DNA of 64,000 nt. Source: Bradyrhizobium lablabi. GTDB taxonomy: Bacteria > Pseudomonadota > Alphaproteobacteria > Rhizobiales > Xanthobacteraceae. The stretch is from contig NZ_LT670844.1 of assembly GCF_900141755.1 (NCBI RefSeq), positions 868,001-932,000 of the forward strand. The letters run 5' to 3'. The first letter of the stretch is position 1. Each line of letters opens with the position of its first letter. The notes beneath the pieces are model-generated. The model had not been told where the DNA came from, did no database searches, and saw only the letters and a list, made by a program, of their open reading frames with translations. Made by a program: the position numbers and the translations under genes. This document shows, piece after piece, positions 35,263 to 44,506 of the stretch.

Positions 35263-36879
35263 TTACTTACGGCTTAGATCGCGATAATCGACCTGGCGAT
35301 GAAACTGATAGGTATAGCCTTCGATCGACGGCGCCATCACCGCGTCCTGGTTCGGCTGCCAGAGCGGAATCTGCGGCATTTCGCTGAAATGGATGGCGTT
35401 GAGCTTCTTGCCGTCTTCCTCGTATTTGACCTTGTCGGGCTCGAAACGGGCTTCCTGCGCGATCGCTACCAGTTCGGGGTCGTCGATCGATGAGTAGTTC
35501 CAGCGCTGATTGCCGGTGTAGAAATTACGGTAGAAATAGTCGGTCGACGGCAGCCAGGCGACGATGCCCTCGGTGAAGAAGGGCAGCTTCTTCTCGTTGA
35601 TCTGCGTCGACATCTGCGCATCCGGCATCTTCTGGATATCGACCTTGATGCCGATCTTGGCGAGCGATTCCTTGACCAGCGCAGCCATCGGCTCGGCGGT
35701 CGAAGCCTGCCCGACATTGAAGCTGAACGTGGTCGAGAAGCCGTCGGGCAGACCGGCCGCCTTCAGATAGTCCTTGGCCTTGTCGAGGTCGAGCTTCACC
35801 GGCTGCGGGATCGGATAAGCGCCACTCGATGGCTTGCCGTCCGCCCAGGTCGCACCGAACAAAGGCGCTCCGCGGCCGAACAGCGCCGCCTTGAACATGT
35901 CGTCATAAGGCAGCGCATAGGCGACGGCGCGACGCACGTTGATGTTGTCGAAGGGCGGGATCTTGGTGTTCATCGAAACGAAGGTGACGGCGTTGTATTG
36001 CGGCGTCGAGATCACCTTGAGCTTGCCTTTGGCCTCGAGCGACTGCACGTCGCTTGCCTGCAGATCGACGACGATGTCGGCGTCGCCGCGCTCAACGAGA
36101 TTGGCGCGTGTCGCCGGCTCTGGCACCGACTGGATGATGACCTTCTTGAAGAACGCGGGCTTGTCGGCGGAGCCACGATTCCAGGCCTCGTTGCGCGCGA
36201 TGATCACCTGCTCGCCCGGCTTGAACGTTTCGATCTGATAGGCGCCGCTGCCGGCCGCGTGCTCCTTCAGCCACGACATAGCCCAGGGGTCGTCTGCCGT
36301 CGCGTGCTCCTTGGCGAGTTTGGAGTTGATGATGATCGGATAGACGGTGGCGAGATTTGGCAGCGCAAGCTTGTCCGGTTTCGGCAGCGTGACCTCGAAG
36401 GTCAAGGGATCGATCACCTTGAACTGGTCGGCCGATGTCATCGAGCCAGTGAGTAGTTGCGCCTTGCCGAGCACCGGCGCCGTGACGGCCCGGTCCAGCG
36501 ACCATTTAACGTCTTCCGCGGTGACCGGCGTGCCGTCCTGGAACTTGGCGTCCTTGCGCAGGTGAAAGATGATCTTCAGCCCGTCGGAACTGACGTCATA
36601 GGATTCCGCGAGCTCTCCGGTGATCTTGTCGAGATCAAATACCCATTTGCCGTTGAGCTGCTTGCGGCCGAACGAAACCAGCCGGTCATAAGTGCTGAGA
36701 CTCACCGCAAAGGATTCGCGGGTGGAACCGGGTATATTCGGGTCGAGCGTATTGACGGAGGCTCCGGTGACGTAGCGCAGCGTTTCGGCGCGCGTTTGCG
36801 CCTGCACCGATCCGGCGGCCAGTGAAAACGCGATAAAGGCAACCACCGAAAGCAGACGCCTGGATCCTGTAAAACTCAT
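35263..36879 (-). CDS. ABC transporter solute-binding protein, family 5, second importer
   Basis: The 538-residue receptor has a Sec signal peptide (RRLLSVVAFIAFSLAAGSVQA-QT in shape; core LLSVVAFIAFSLAAG). The mature protein has the SBP_bac_5 hallmarks FHLRKDAKFQDGTPVTAEDV and RRAVAYALPYDDM. The frame is open to 37011, but the ATG at 36879 begins the signal peptide and follows AGGAACGG. It is the first gene of the importer and lies 128 bp after the flavoprotein gene. The hydantoinase and flavoprotein genes upstream suggest that the solute may be an N-containing organic compound. Confidence 0.92.
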   Translation of the reverse strand: MSFTGSRRLLSVVAFIAFSLAAGSVQAQTRAETLRYVTGASVNTLDPNIPGSTRESFAVSLSTYDRLVSFGRKQLNGKWVFDLDKITGELAESYDVSSDGLKIIFHLRKDAKFQDGTPVTAEDVKWSLDRAVTAPVLGKAQLLTGSMTSADQFKVIDPLTFEVTLPKPDKLALPNLATVYPIIINSKLAKEHATADDPWAMSWLKEHAAGSGAYQIETFKPGEQVIIARNEAWNRGSADKPAFFKKVIIQSVPEPATRANLVERGDADIVVDLQASDVQSLEAKGKLKVISTPQYNAVTFVSMNTKIPPFDNINVRRAVAYALPYDDMFKAALFGRGAPLFGATWADGKPSSGAYPIPQPVKLDLDKAKDYLKAAGLPDGFSTTFSFNVGQASTAEPMAALVKESLAKIGIKVDIQKMPDAQMSTQINEKKLPFFTEGIVAWLPSTDYFYRNFYTGNQRWNYSSIDDPELVAIAQEARFEPDKVKYEEDGKKLNAIHFSEMPQIPLWQPNQDAVMAPSIEGYTYQFHRQVDYRDLSRK

Positions 36880-37007
36880 TGATCCCGTTCCTATTTTCCC
36901 AGGTTTATTTTCTGCGTGAGAACACCAAATTGAAGCAAGGGATATGCCAACCGACAAGCCGGCGATGACTAGCCGAGCAGGTATGCGCCTCCTTAAAGCA
37001 TAATTCA

Positions 37008-38435
37008 TCACGCCTCGCCCGGCGTTTGCGGTCTGACGACCGCCTGAGGCACGTCATACGCCCGAAACGACGCCCAATGCCGTTCGATATCCGCACGAAA
37101 CAGGCCACGTGTCAGCCCATGTACGAGCTTCGGCACCGCTGTGGTCATCGCGTTGATCGATGAGCCGGAAGGACCGAAGCTCATCGTGGAGGCGATCGCG
37201 AAGACATGGATGTCGGCGATCCACGGCGTTGCTCCAGCGACGCGCTCCGTCAGCGCGTAGTCGTCGGCAAGATAGGGAAAGCGGCCGAGGCGCGGGCTGC
37301 GCTCGTCGATCGGGGGCTGATAGCGGTCGGCCCAGACGGCGATGTTGGCGGCACAGTTTCGCAACTCGCGCCGGCCTGCAAAATTCATGTCGATGCCGGT
37401 GCCGCAAATCACGAAATCGGCTGAGAACACGCCCCGCGGCGTCTGCAATTCGACGCCACGGGTTGTTTCGCTGGCGGCTTCGATCGGCGCGCCGTCATGC
37501 AGGTGAAAATTCTTGTGGCGCGCACAGCGATCGTAGGTCGCTTGCGGAAAACCTTCGCGCATCTCGAGAATGGCGCGCATGAAGCGCCAGCGCCAGGCAT
37601 CATCCAAATCGCAGAAATGGCGAAGGAAGCCGCGGAAGGTGAGCCAGCGATAGGGCTGGATCACCTGGATCTCCGCCCTCCGGCAAAACAGATGCACCTC
37701 CGCCACCCCCGCCTCCAGTGCCGCGGCCGCATTGTCGAAGGCCGAGGCGCCGGCGCCGATCACCGCCACCTGCTTGCCGCGCAAGTCGGCGAAGTCGATC
37801 GGCTGCGCCGAATGCACGCAAAGCGACGGCGGCAGATGGCGCAGCGGCTCCGGGATGATCCAATCCCCCATCCCCTCTTGCCCCGTCGCCAGCACGATCT
37901 TGCGCGCATAAAGAATTTCGACGCCATTATCGCTCTGCACCCGAGCTGCAAGCAGTCCGCCGGCTGCGGGTGCGATCTCAACGACCTCGCAGCGATTACG
38001 CACGGGAATGCCAACGACACCCCTCAACCAGAGCAAATACTCCGCCCAAAGCTCGCGCGGAATAAGGTCGAGATTTTGCCAATGCGCCTCCCCGAATTTT
38101 GCCTCGTGCCACGACTGGTAAGTCAGGCTCGGAACATCAAGATCGGGACCCGTGTAATCCTTCGGGCTGCGCAGCGTATGCATGCGGGCATAAGTGAGCC
38201 ATGGCCCTTCCCGCCCCTCCTCGGATTTGTCCAACACCAGGATGTTGCTCACCTGCGAGCGCATCAGCCCAAAAGCTGTCGCGATGCCCGATTGCCCGGC
38301 GCCTACCACAAGCACGTCGAGTGCCGGCCTGCCGTCCGGCCCGGGCTTGGACGCGAGCCAGGCAGCATGCGGATGCGCGGTCTTGGTGAGATCGGCACGA
38401 ATTTGGGCTTCGAGAGCGATAAGGGGGCCGTTCAT
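37008..38435 (-). CDS. NAD(P)/FAD-dependent monooxygenase-like flavoprotein
   Basis: The 475-residue flavoprotein has two Rossmann motifs: VLVVGAGQSGIATAFGLM (about residues 41-58) for FAD and VAVIGAGASAFDNAAAALE (near 220) for NAD(P)H. Between them lies a conserved ATGQEG segment, and CGTGIDMN occurs near the C-terminal part. This is the layout of flavin monooxygenases/Baeyer-Villiger-like enzymes. The ATG at 38435 overlaps the SDR stop. It is coupled to an SDR and an epimerase and may oxidise the compound that the downstream importer brings in; no substrate can be read. Confidence 0.88.
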   Translation of the reverse strand: MNGPLIALEAQIRADLTKTAHPHAAWLASKPGPDGRPALDVLVVGAGQSGIATAFGLMRSQVSNILVLDKSEEGREGPWLTYARMHTLRSPKDYTGPDLDVPSLTYQSWHEAKFGEAHWQNLDLIPRELWAEYLLWLRGVVGIPVRNRCEVVEIAPAAGGLLAARVQSDNGVEILYARKIVLATGQEGMGDWIIPEPLRHLPPSLCVHSAQPIDFADLRGKQVAVIGAGASAFDNAAAALEAGVAEVHLFCRRAEIQVIQPYRWLTFRGFLRHFCDLDDAWRWRFMRAILEMREGFPQATYDRCARHKNFHLHDGAPIEAASETTRGVELQTPRGVFSADFVICGTGIDMNFAGRRELRNCAANIAVWADRYQPPIDERSPRLGRFPYLADDYALTERVAGATPWIADIHVFAIASTMSFGPSGSSINAMTTAVPKLVHGLTRGLFRADIERHWASFRAYDVPQAVVRPQTPGEA

Positions 38436-39193
38436 GCCGCGAGCCAGCCCCCATCCACCACCATCACTGTACCCGTGGTAAAGGAAGATGCATCGCTGGC
38501 GAGATGGAGCGCGGCCTCGGCCACTTCCTCCGCTTTGCCAAACCGCTTCATCGCGTGACGGTTGCGGGATGCTTCGCACACCGGCTCCGGGTCGGCGTGA
38601 CGGGCAAAACTGCGCCGCAGCATCGGCGTGTCGACGGCGCCCGGCGCGATCGCATTGACGCGGATGCCATCGGTCGCAAAATCCAGCGCCATGGTCCGGG
38701 TCAGGCTGATGATCGCGCCTTTGGCGGCGATATAGGCGCTGTTGTTCCTGCCGCCGGCGATCGCGAGTTGCGAGGCGAGCGTGATGATCGACCCGGAGCC
38801 CTGCCGCTGCATCTCGGGCACCGCGGCGCGGACCCAAAGCCAGGTGCCGCCGACATTGGTGCGGAACACCGCGTCCCAATCGGCGGGCTCGGTCGTCACC
38901 ACCGTGCCGCCGCAGGAAAAGCCGGCCGCGGTCATCAGTACATCGAGCCGGCCGCGCCGCGCCATGACATCGTCCACGGCCGTTCGCGCGAAATCGGCCA
39001 GGCTCACGTCGCCGACATGGAGGGATGCTTCACCCTTCGCGCCCTCGATCGCCGAAAGCGTTTCCTGCAAGCCCGCTTCATCGCGATCGACCAGCGCTAC
39101 AAATGCGCCCTCTTTCGCGAACAAAAGCGCGCTGGCCCGGCCGATGCCGGACGCTGCTCCGGTGACGATCGCTGTCCGCCCCATCAATCTCAT
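38432..39193 (-). CDS. Short-chain dehydrogenase/reductase
   Basis: The 253-residue SDR has TGAASGIGRASALLFA (NAD-binding; an acidic residue in LVDRDE suggests NAD+), serine in ITLASQ and the catalytic YIAAK. The C-terminus has TTGTVMVVDGG. Both ends overlap neighbours by ATGA, tying it to the epimerase and flavoprotein genes. Methionines at positions 1 and 4 are both possible starts. Confidence 0.9.
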   Translation of the reverse strand: MRLMGRTAIVTGAASGIGRASALLFAKEGAFVALVDRDEAGLQETLSAIEGAKGEASLHVGDVSLADFARTAVDDVMARRGRLDVLMTAAGFSCGGTVVTTEPADWDAVFRTNVGGTWLWVRAAVPEMQRQGSGSIITLASQLAIAGGRNNSAYIAAKGAIISLTRTMALDFATDGIRVNAIAPGAVDTPMLRRSFARHADPEPVCEASRNRHAMKRFGKAEEVAEAALHLASDASSFTTGTVMVVDGGWLAA

Positions 39194-40170
39194 GTCAGGC
39201 CCTCTCGATGCCGCATCCACCAGGCGCTCAGGTCGGCCGCCGAATCGGCGCAGCCGAATCGCGCGCACCAGCCGAACTCTTGCGTCAGACGCGAGACCGA
39301 CAGCGGCGCGCGATCGGCTGCACTATGCAGGTCGACCGTCGGCGCTTCATCAGGTTTGGCCAACCGGCAAACGAAGCCGGAATGCAGAGCGGCCAGCTCC
39401 TGGCCCCATTGCAGCGCCGGCCATTCCACGCCGGTCGAGATGTTATAAAGACAGTGCTTCGGCTTCGGGGCCTCGATCAGGGACGTCACGGCTTCCGCGA
39501 CATCCGGCGCATAGATCCAGTCCCTGACGCCCGGACGCTCCAGAAGCGCATCGCGGCCCGCTCGCATGGCGGCAACAATCTGTGCCTGCGGGCTCAGCGT
39601 GTCACGCACTCCCGTGGCCCGCTCCCAGGGCCCGAACACGGCGCTTAGCCGCACGCTGATGATCTCGGATTGCCAGAGCGCGGCGAGCCGGGCCGCAACT
39701 TTCTCGGATGCGAATTTGGTGATGGCGTAAAGCGAAACCGGATCGCAGTTCGTCTCTTCATCGAGCGGCTCATTCCGGAAGGCGCTCGCGCCATAAGCTG
39801 CCGCGGACGACAGGTTGATGATGCGTCCGACGCCGCTAGCCCGCGCCGCGGTCAGGATCGGCAGCTGAGCCAGCAAATTCACCCGCAAAATGGTCTCAGG
39901 ATCAGCCGCATCGCGCTCCGCACCCGCGGTAACCGCGGCTCCGAGAACAATCGCCTGATAACCCGCGGCCATCACCGCCTCAACGGCCTGCCGATCGGTG
40001 ACGTCGCCCTGAATCGCCGTCACCCGATCCGCGTATTGGGCAAACTCTTTCTTCGCGGCGGACGGCAAGCCGGCGCGGTCGAATAGCGTCACCGCATGAT
40101 CGCGCGCCAACAGGGCCGTAGCGATATTGAGCCCGACGAACCCGGTGCCACCGAAGATAAGGACCCTCAT
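39190..40170 (-). CDS. NAD-dependent epimerase/dehydratase family protein
   Basis: The 326-residue extended SDR has the N-terminal GGTGFVGLNIATALL NAD site, an SSAAAYG segment, and the YAITK catalytic pair near residue 144. A C-terminal WAPRxGxxxxA-like substrate region is replaced by GWCARFGCADSAADL. Members act on nucleotide sugars or other polyols. It begins a chain of ATGA-overlapping genes (epimerase, SDR, flavoprotein) and lies 31 bp after the hydantoinase gene. Confidence 0.87.
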   Translation of the reverse strand: MRVLIFGGTGFVGLNIATALLARDHAVTLFDRAGLPSAAKKEFAQYADRVTAIQGDVTDRQAVEAVMAAGYQAIVLGAAVTAGAERDAADPETILRVNLLAQLPILTAARASGVGRIINLSSAAAYGASAFRNEPLDEETNCDPVSLYAITKFASEKVAARLAALWQSEIISVRLSAVFGPWERATGVRDTLSPQAQIVAAMRAGRDALLERPGVRDWIYAPDVAEAVTSLIEAPKPKHCLYNISTGVEWPALQWGQELAALHSGFVCRLAKPDEAPTVDLHSAADRAPLSVSRLTQEFGWCARFGCADSAADLSAWWMRHREGLT

Positions 40171-40201
40171 TTCTCAATCCGAACATATCGCGCCGGACAG
40201 C

Positions 40202-41671
40202 TCACAGCAGCCTCGCCCCGAAATTCTGCTCGGGATCCATATCCGGCATCAGACGTCCGGTTGGTTTCGCCGCCTCGCCTCCGTTGCGCGCCAGAAAGCG
40301 GCCGGAGCCGGCTTCGACCGACCGCTTGCCATCCGCGACGATGACGCGCCCGCGCGATAGCACGGCGACCGGCCAGCCGCGCAGCTTGCGACCGGCGTAA
40401 GGCGTGTATCCGGCGAGGTCGTGCATCATCTCATCGCTCAGCGTGACCTCGCGCTGCGGATCCCAGATCGCGATATCGGCATCGGCGCCGACGGCGATCG
40501 AGCCCTTGCGCGGATGCAAATTGTAGATCTTTGCCGGAGCGGTCGCGGTCAGCTCGACGAATTTTTCCAGCCCCAAGCGGCCCTTCGAAACCATGGCGTC
40601 GAACAACAGCGGCAAGCGGACTTCGAGACCCGGCAGGCCGTTCGCCACTTGCTTGAAATTGGGATTGGGGCCGGCGCGCAGCTTGCCCGTTTCGTCGAAC
40701 CGATAGGGCGCGTGATCGGATGAGACGGTCTGGAGATCGCCGAGCGCGAGCGCCTGCCACAGCGCCTCCTGGTCGGCGGCGCGGCGCGGCGGCGGGCTGC
40801 ACATCCATTTAGCGCCTTCGACGCCCGGTCTGTCGAGATCATCTGCAGTGAGAAACAGATATTGCGGGCAGGTCTCCGCGAACACTTTCAGGCCCTGTCC
40901 GCGCGCATCGCGGATCACCTTGGCGCCTTCCGCCGTCGACACATGAAAGATCATGATCGGCTGATCGAGCAGCGCGGCCATGCCGATCAGCCGGTTGAAG
41001 GCCTCCGCTTCCGACACCCGCGCATGGCTGATGGCGTGATATTTCGGATCGGTATAGCCGCGCGCGATCAGTCTTTTCACCATCCAGGAGATGATCCCGT
41101 GGTTCTCGGCATGGGCACATAGCATCGCCCCGCCATCGCGCGCCGCCAGCAGGATATCGAGAAGCGGCTCGTCCTCGATTTTCAGGAGATCATAGGTCAT
41201 GAATATCTTGATCGAGCCATGGCCCTGCTTGATCAGCGCCGGCAGATCCGTTTCCAATGTCTCTTTGGTCGGATCGGCGATGATCATGTGAAAGGCATAG
41301 TCGATGACCGCGCCCTTCCGGGCGAGCGCATGATAATCCTCGAGCACCCGGGGCAGCTTCATGCCGACGTGCTGGGCCGCGAACGGGATCACGGTGGTGG
41401 TGCCGCCGAAGGCCGCCGAGACGGTGGCGCTCTCGAACGTATCGGCATTCACAATGCCTGCGGCCGAAAGCTGCTCGATATGGGCGTGGCTGTCGACGCC
41501 GCCCGGCAGAACCAGTTTGCCCCGCGCGTCGATCTCACGCCGCGCGCCCGGCAACCCACGGCCGATGGCGGCAATGGTCTCGCCGGAAATGGCGACATCG
41601 GCCTCGAACACATCGCTCACGGTTGCGACGCGTCCACCGCGAATGAGGAGGTCGTAGGCGGGTTCGGTCAT
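40202..41671 (-). CDS. Dihydropyrimidinase/D-hydantoinase family amidohydrolase
   Basis: The 489-residue cyclic amidohydrolase has a complete two-metal site: GGVDSHAHIEQL (HxH), the lysine in GSIKIFMTYD that is carbamylated in the family, HAENHG, FHVSTAEG and SSDHAPYRFD. It opens the ring of dihydrouracil, hydantoin or a relative to an N-carbamoyl acid. An N-carbamoyl-D-amino-acid hydrolase and a hydantoin racemase-like gene nearby favour D-hydantoinase activity, though dihydropyrimidinase is possible. It is divergent from the racemase gene (77-bp shared promoter region) and heads the epimerase/SDR/flavoprotein/importer run. Confidence 0.9.
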   Translation of the reverse strand: MTEPAYDLLIRGGRVATVSDVFEADVAISGETIAAIGRGLPGARREIDARGKLVLPGGVDSHAHIEQLSAAGIVNADTFESATVSAAFGGTTTVIPFAAQHVGMKLPRVLEDYHALARKGAVIDYAFHMIIADPTKETLETDLPALIKQGHGSIKIFMTYDLLKIEDEPLLDILLAARDGGAMLCAHAENHGIISWMVKRLIARGYTDPKYHAISHARVSEAEAFNRLIGMAALLDQPIMIFHVSTAEGAKVIRDARGQGLKVFAETCPQYLFLTADDLDRPGVEGAKWMCSPPPRRAADQEALWQALALGDLQTVSSDHAPYRFDETGKLRAGPNPNFKQVANGLPGLEVRLPLLFDAMVSKGRLGLEKFVELTATAPAKIYNLHPRKGSIAVGADADIAIWDPQREVTLSDEMMHDLAGYTPYAGRKLRGWPVAVLSRGRVIVADGKRSVEAGSGRFLARNGGEAAKPTGRLMPDMDPEQNFGARLL

Positions 41672-41748
41672 GGCAAACTCCCATGTTCTTGACTATCTGG
41701 ATGAAAGCACAGATCGTGCCGTCACACTTCATCCCGCAGGATAACACC

Positions 41749-42411
41749 ATGTCGCGGCCACGTATTCTCGTCATAAATCCCAATTCCAACCACCTGGTAA
41801 CGCAAGGGCTGGAAGAGGCCCTGAAGCCGCTTGGCTTTGCGGCCGGGCCGGAGATCGTCTGCGAGACGCTGACTGAGGGTCCCTACGGGATCGAGAGCCA
41901 GGCCGATGTCGACAGCGTCGCGATGCCGCTGCGCCGCCGCGTCGAAAGCGACAATTCTTCGGCCGCCTTCGTCATCGCCTGCTACAGCGATCCGGGCCTG
42001 CATGTCTGCCGGGAAGCTACCGACCGGCCGGTGTTCGGCATCGCTGAATGCGGCGTGCTGACCGCGCTCGCGCGCGCCGAAACTTTTGGTGTCATCGCGA
42101 TCGCCCAGCGCTCGATCCGCCGCCACATCCGATATCTCAGGCAGATGGGATTGATGGATCGACTGACGAGGGAGCGGCCGCTCAACATGAGCGTGGCAGA
42201 GACCGCGTCGGGCGAAGGAACACTCGCGAAGATGATCGAGGTCGGACGCGCGCTCAAAGAGGAGGATGGCGCCGGCGCCATCGTGATGGGCTGTGCCGGT
42301 ATGGCGCGTCACCGTAGACCATTGGAACAGGCCCTCGGGATTCCCGTGATCGACCCGACCCAGGCGGCCGTAACGATGGCGCTGGGCACCGTGCAGTTCT
42401 CCCATCACTGA
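41749..42411 (+). CDS. Hydantoin racemase-like (Asp/Glu racemase superfamily)
   Basis: The 220-residue protein starts RILVINPNSN, as hydantoin racemases do, and has the two catalytic cysteines at C78 (IACYSDPGL) and C182 (MGCAGMA), near positions known for HyuE. The ATG at 41749 follows AGGATAA; an earlier start at 41683 would add 22 residues lacking family resemblance. It would equilibrate D- and L-hydantoins for the divergent hydantoinase. Its 3' end overlaps the convergent flavin-reductase gene by 7 bp. Confidence 0.87.
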   Translation: MSRPRILVINPNSNHLVTQGLEEALKPLGFAAGPEIVCETLTEGPYGIESQADVDSVAMPLRRRVESDNSSAAFVIACYSDPGLHVCREATDRPVFGIAECGVLTALARAETFGVIAIAQRSIRRHIRYLRQMGLMDRLTRERPLNMSVAETASGEGTLAKMIEVGRALKEEDGAGAIVMGCAGMARHRRPLEQALGIPVIDPTQAAVTMALGTVQFSHH

Positions 42412-43076
42412 CTTTCGTTGGACGGTTCGCCGGCGCCGTTGCCGGCCTTGATGCGTGCGAGCCATTGCGCGTGGCTTTCGCGCGTCAACGCGAAGGTATC
42501 GCGCTGCGCGGCGTAGAGATTGCCGAACAAGCGCCCGATCGGCCGGTAGATTTCGAGATCGACATGCATCCTTGCTTGGTCGATCAGGCCGTCGCGGGCG
42601 TGCAGGCGCAGCACCTCACCGACCAGCAGTTCGCGCCCGGGCCCGAAGGCGAGCGCGACATGTTGCCGGCACTCGAGCGCGAACGGCGCAGCCGCGAGCC
42701 GCGGCACGGCGACATCGACCGACGGCAGCGTCGCGAGCCCCGTCGCCTCCACCTCGCTATTGCCGGAGGGAAAGTCGATCGCGCAGTCGTTCATGGCTGC
42801 CGCCAGCGCCTCGTCCACCATATGGATCACGAACTGCCCGCTGCGGTGGATGTTGCGCGTGGTGTCCTTGGGACTGAGATCGGGCTTGTGTTGCAGGCCG
42901 AGCACCACCAGCGGCGGATCCTCCGAGAAGACGTTGAAGAAGCTGAACGGCGCTGCGTTGACTTTACCGTTGTCGTCGAGCGTCGTGACCAAAGCGATCG
43001 GCCGTGGCACGACCACCCCACATAACAACTTGTACCGGTCGTGCGGATCAAGTTCGCGGAAAGAGATACCGGACAT
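42405..43076 (-). CDS. Flavin reductase-like FMN-binding protein
   Basis: The 223-residue split-barrel flavoprotein has GVVVPRPIALVTTLD and NAAPFSFFNVFSEDPPLV, the FMN-binding signature of the flavin reductase-like family. Such proteins supply reduced flavin to monooxygenases or act directly as oxidoreductases. It immediately follows (0-bp gap) the carbamoylase gene, so both are one transcript. A role with the flavoprotein at 38435 is possible but not shown. Confidence 0.87.
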   Translation of the reverse strand: MSGISFRELDPHDRYKLLCGVVVPRPIALVTTLDDNGKVNAAPFSFFNVFSEDPPLVVLGLQHKPDLSPKDTTRNIHRSGQFVIHMVDEALAAAMNDCAIDFPSGNSEVEATGLATLPSVDVAVPRLAAAPFALECRQHVALAFGPGRELLVGEVLRLHARDGLIDQARMHVDLEIYRPIGRLFGNLYAAQRDTFALTRESHAQWLARIKAGNGAGEPSNESQ

Positions 43077-44009
43077 CTATATTTCCGGCGGCGGCACCGA
43101 GCCGGTACGGCTGGTGATCAGGCCATAATGCTCGATGCGGCGATGGCGGGCGAAATCGAAGATGGTTTTCTTGCCGAACACGGTAGCGTCGAGATCGCAG
43201 GGGTGAAGCAGCAGCTCGTCCTCTTCGGTCTTGGCCTCGACCACGATCTCGCCGTTGGGATCGACGATCAGGCTGCCGCCGATCAGCGGAAAGCCGTCCT
43301 CGACGCCGGCCTTGGCCACGGCAACCACCCAGGTCGAATTTTGGTAGGCGCCGGCCTGCACCGACAGGCGATTGTGGAACAACCGCTTCTCGGGCCCTTC
43401 CTTGCTGTTCTGGGAATTGACCGAGGGCGTGTTGTAGCCGATCAGCACCATCTCGACGCCTTGCAGACCCATCACGCGATAGGTCTCCGGCCAGCGCCGG
43501 TCGTTGCAGACCGCCATGCCAAAGATACCGCCGAGCGCGCGCCAGACGTTGAAACCGAGATCCCCCGGCTCGAAATAGCGCTTCTCCAGATGCTGGAAGG
43601 CGCGCTCGGTATCGAACTCCGAATGGCCGGGCAGATGAACCTTGCGGTACTTTCCGACAATCCCAGCGGATTTGTCGGTGAGGATGCAGGTATTGAAATG
43701 ATGTCCGTCCGGCGTCAGTTCGGCATAGCCAAAGTTCATCGCCATCTGGTATCGGGCGGCGCGCTCGAACAGCGGCTTCGTCGCCGCGTTCGGCAACTCG
43801 CGCTCAAACCAGCCATCGACCTCTGCCTGATCCTCCATGTACCAACGCGGAAAGAATGTCGTGAGAGCCAGCTCCGGATAGACGATCAGGTCGGCGTTAC
43901 CGGCCTTGGCTTCATCCATCAGCGCAAGCATGCGCTTGACGACGGCTTCGCGGCTGTCGGCTTTCTGGATCGGGCCCATCTGGGCGGCGGCGACATTGAT
44001 GACGCGCAT
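43077..44009 (-). CDS. N-carbamoyl-D-amino-acid hydrolase (nitrilase superfamily)
   Basis: The 310-residue enzyme has the nitrilase-superfamily triad where D-carbamoylases have it: E46 in YPELALTTFFPRW, K124 in KYRKVHLPGH and C169 in VCNDRRWPE. The LTTFFPRW and NDRRWPE segments are typical of Agrobacterium-type D-carbamoylase (about 304 aa). It converts N-carbamoyl-D-amino acids to the D-amino acid, CO2 and ammonia. A TTG at 44015 is possible, but the ATG at 44009 has an AGGAAAG site. Together with the hydantoinase and racemase genes it completes a hydantoin-degrading set. Confidence 0.92.
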   Translation of the reverse strand: MRVINVAAAQMGPIQKADSREAVVKRMLALMDEAKAGNADLIVYPELALTTFFPRWYMEDQAEVDGWFERELPNAATKPLFERAARYQMAMNFGYAELTPDGHHFNTCILTDKSAGIVGKYRKVHLPGHSEFDTERAFQHLEKRYFEPGDLGFNVWRALGGIFGMAVCNDRRWPETYRVMGLQGVEMVLIGYNTPSVNSQNSKEGPEKRLFHNRLSVQAGAYQNSTWVVAVAKAGVEDGFPLIGGSLIVDPNGEIVVEAKTEEDELLLHPCDLDATVFGKKTIFDFARHRRIEHYGLITSRTGSVPPPEI

Positions 44010-44506
44010 GAACAACTTTCCTGGGTTCTACTATTGAGGCCGCGCTGCATAAATATAGAGCATTAGCGGATTTTGCGTCCATTCCGCCCTAATCAGCAGT
44101 TAGAGTCTTGGCGCACTCGAAGTCAATTCCAGAGAAGGTCCGGGGCGACGCACGTCTGTTCTGCATTTCGAGCGGGCTGGTCATCCGCCACTTTCATTGT
44201 GGGCGATGATCGTCGACCCGATATAGGCGACAGATCGTGATGCGCGCCCGCACGCGTGAGCACTCGATGTCAGGGCTCGCCTTCGGCCGCGAAGGCGGTC
44301 CATCTCATGTTCGCGACCGCAGCATCCGTGCTGAAAAAGGTTAACAGTCTAGGAAGCCCAACAGTGGTAGGATTCGAATCGCCGTTGTGTTTGGTCGCGA
44401 TTTGATTATAATCCCCGGCTCGGCTGCGGCCGCGCTATTAATTTCATGGTTGGTGATCAGGCCCGTCTGCTTAGGCGGGCCGTCGCCATTTCAGGGGTCC
44501 ACTACG
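44010..44506. other. Divergent promoter region between carbamoylase and URC operon
   Basis: This is a 497-bp region without a convincing gene. It holds a perfect 8-bp stem (CGCCTTCG 44278-44285 with CGAAGGCG 44290-44297, 4-base loop) and, just before the URC operon, the hairpin annotated at 44460-44481. An AT-rich patch at 44395-44450 could carry the URC promoter. No RNA gene was identified. Confidence 0.5.
44460..44481 (+). promoter_or_regulatory. Leader hairpin before the URC operon
   Basis: GGCCCGTC (44460-44467) pairs with GGCGGGCC (44474-44481) across a 6-base TGCTTA loop, 7 of 8 pairs being Watson-Crick and one G-T. It ends 25 bases before the ATG of the GTP-cyclohydrolase-like gene and is not followed by a T-run, so an operator or translational leader is more likely than a terminator. 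Confidence 0.35.

Noticed and set aside
44278..44297. 8-bp perfect hairpin as a terminator of the carbamoylase or an upstream gene
   Set aside because: No T-run on either strand and it lies upstream, not downstream, of both flanking genes.
44360..44400. tRNA-like T-loop sequence (GGATTCGAATC)
   Set aside because: No acceptor, D or anticodon arms can be built around it.
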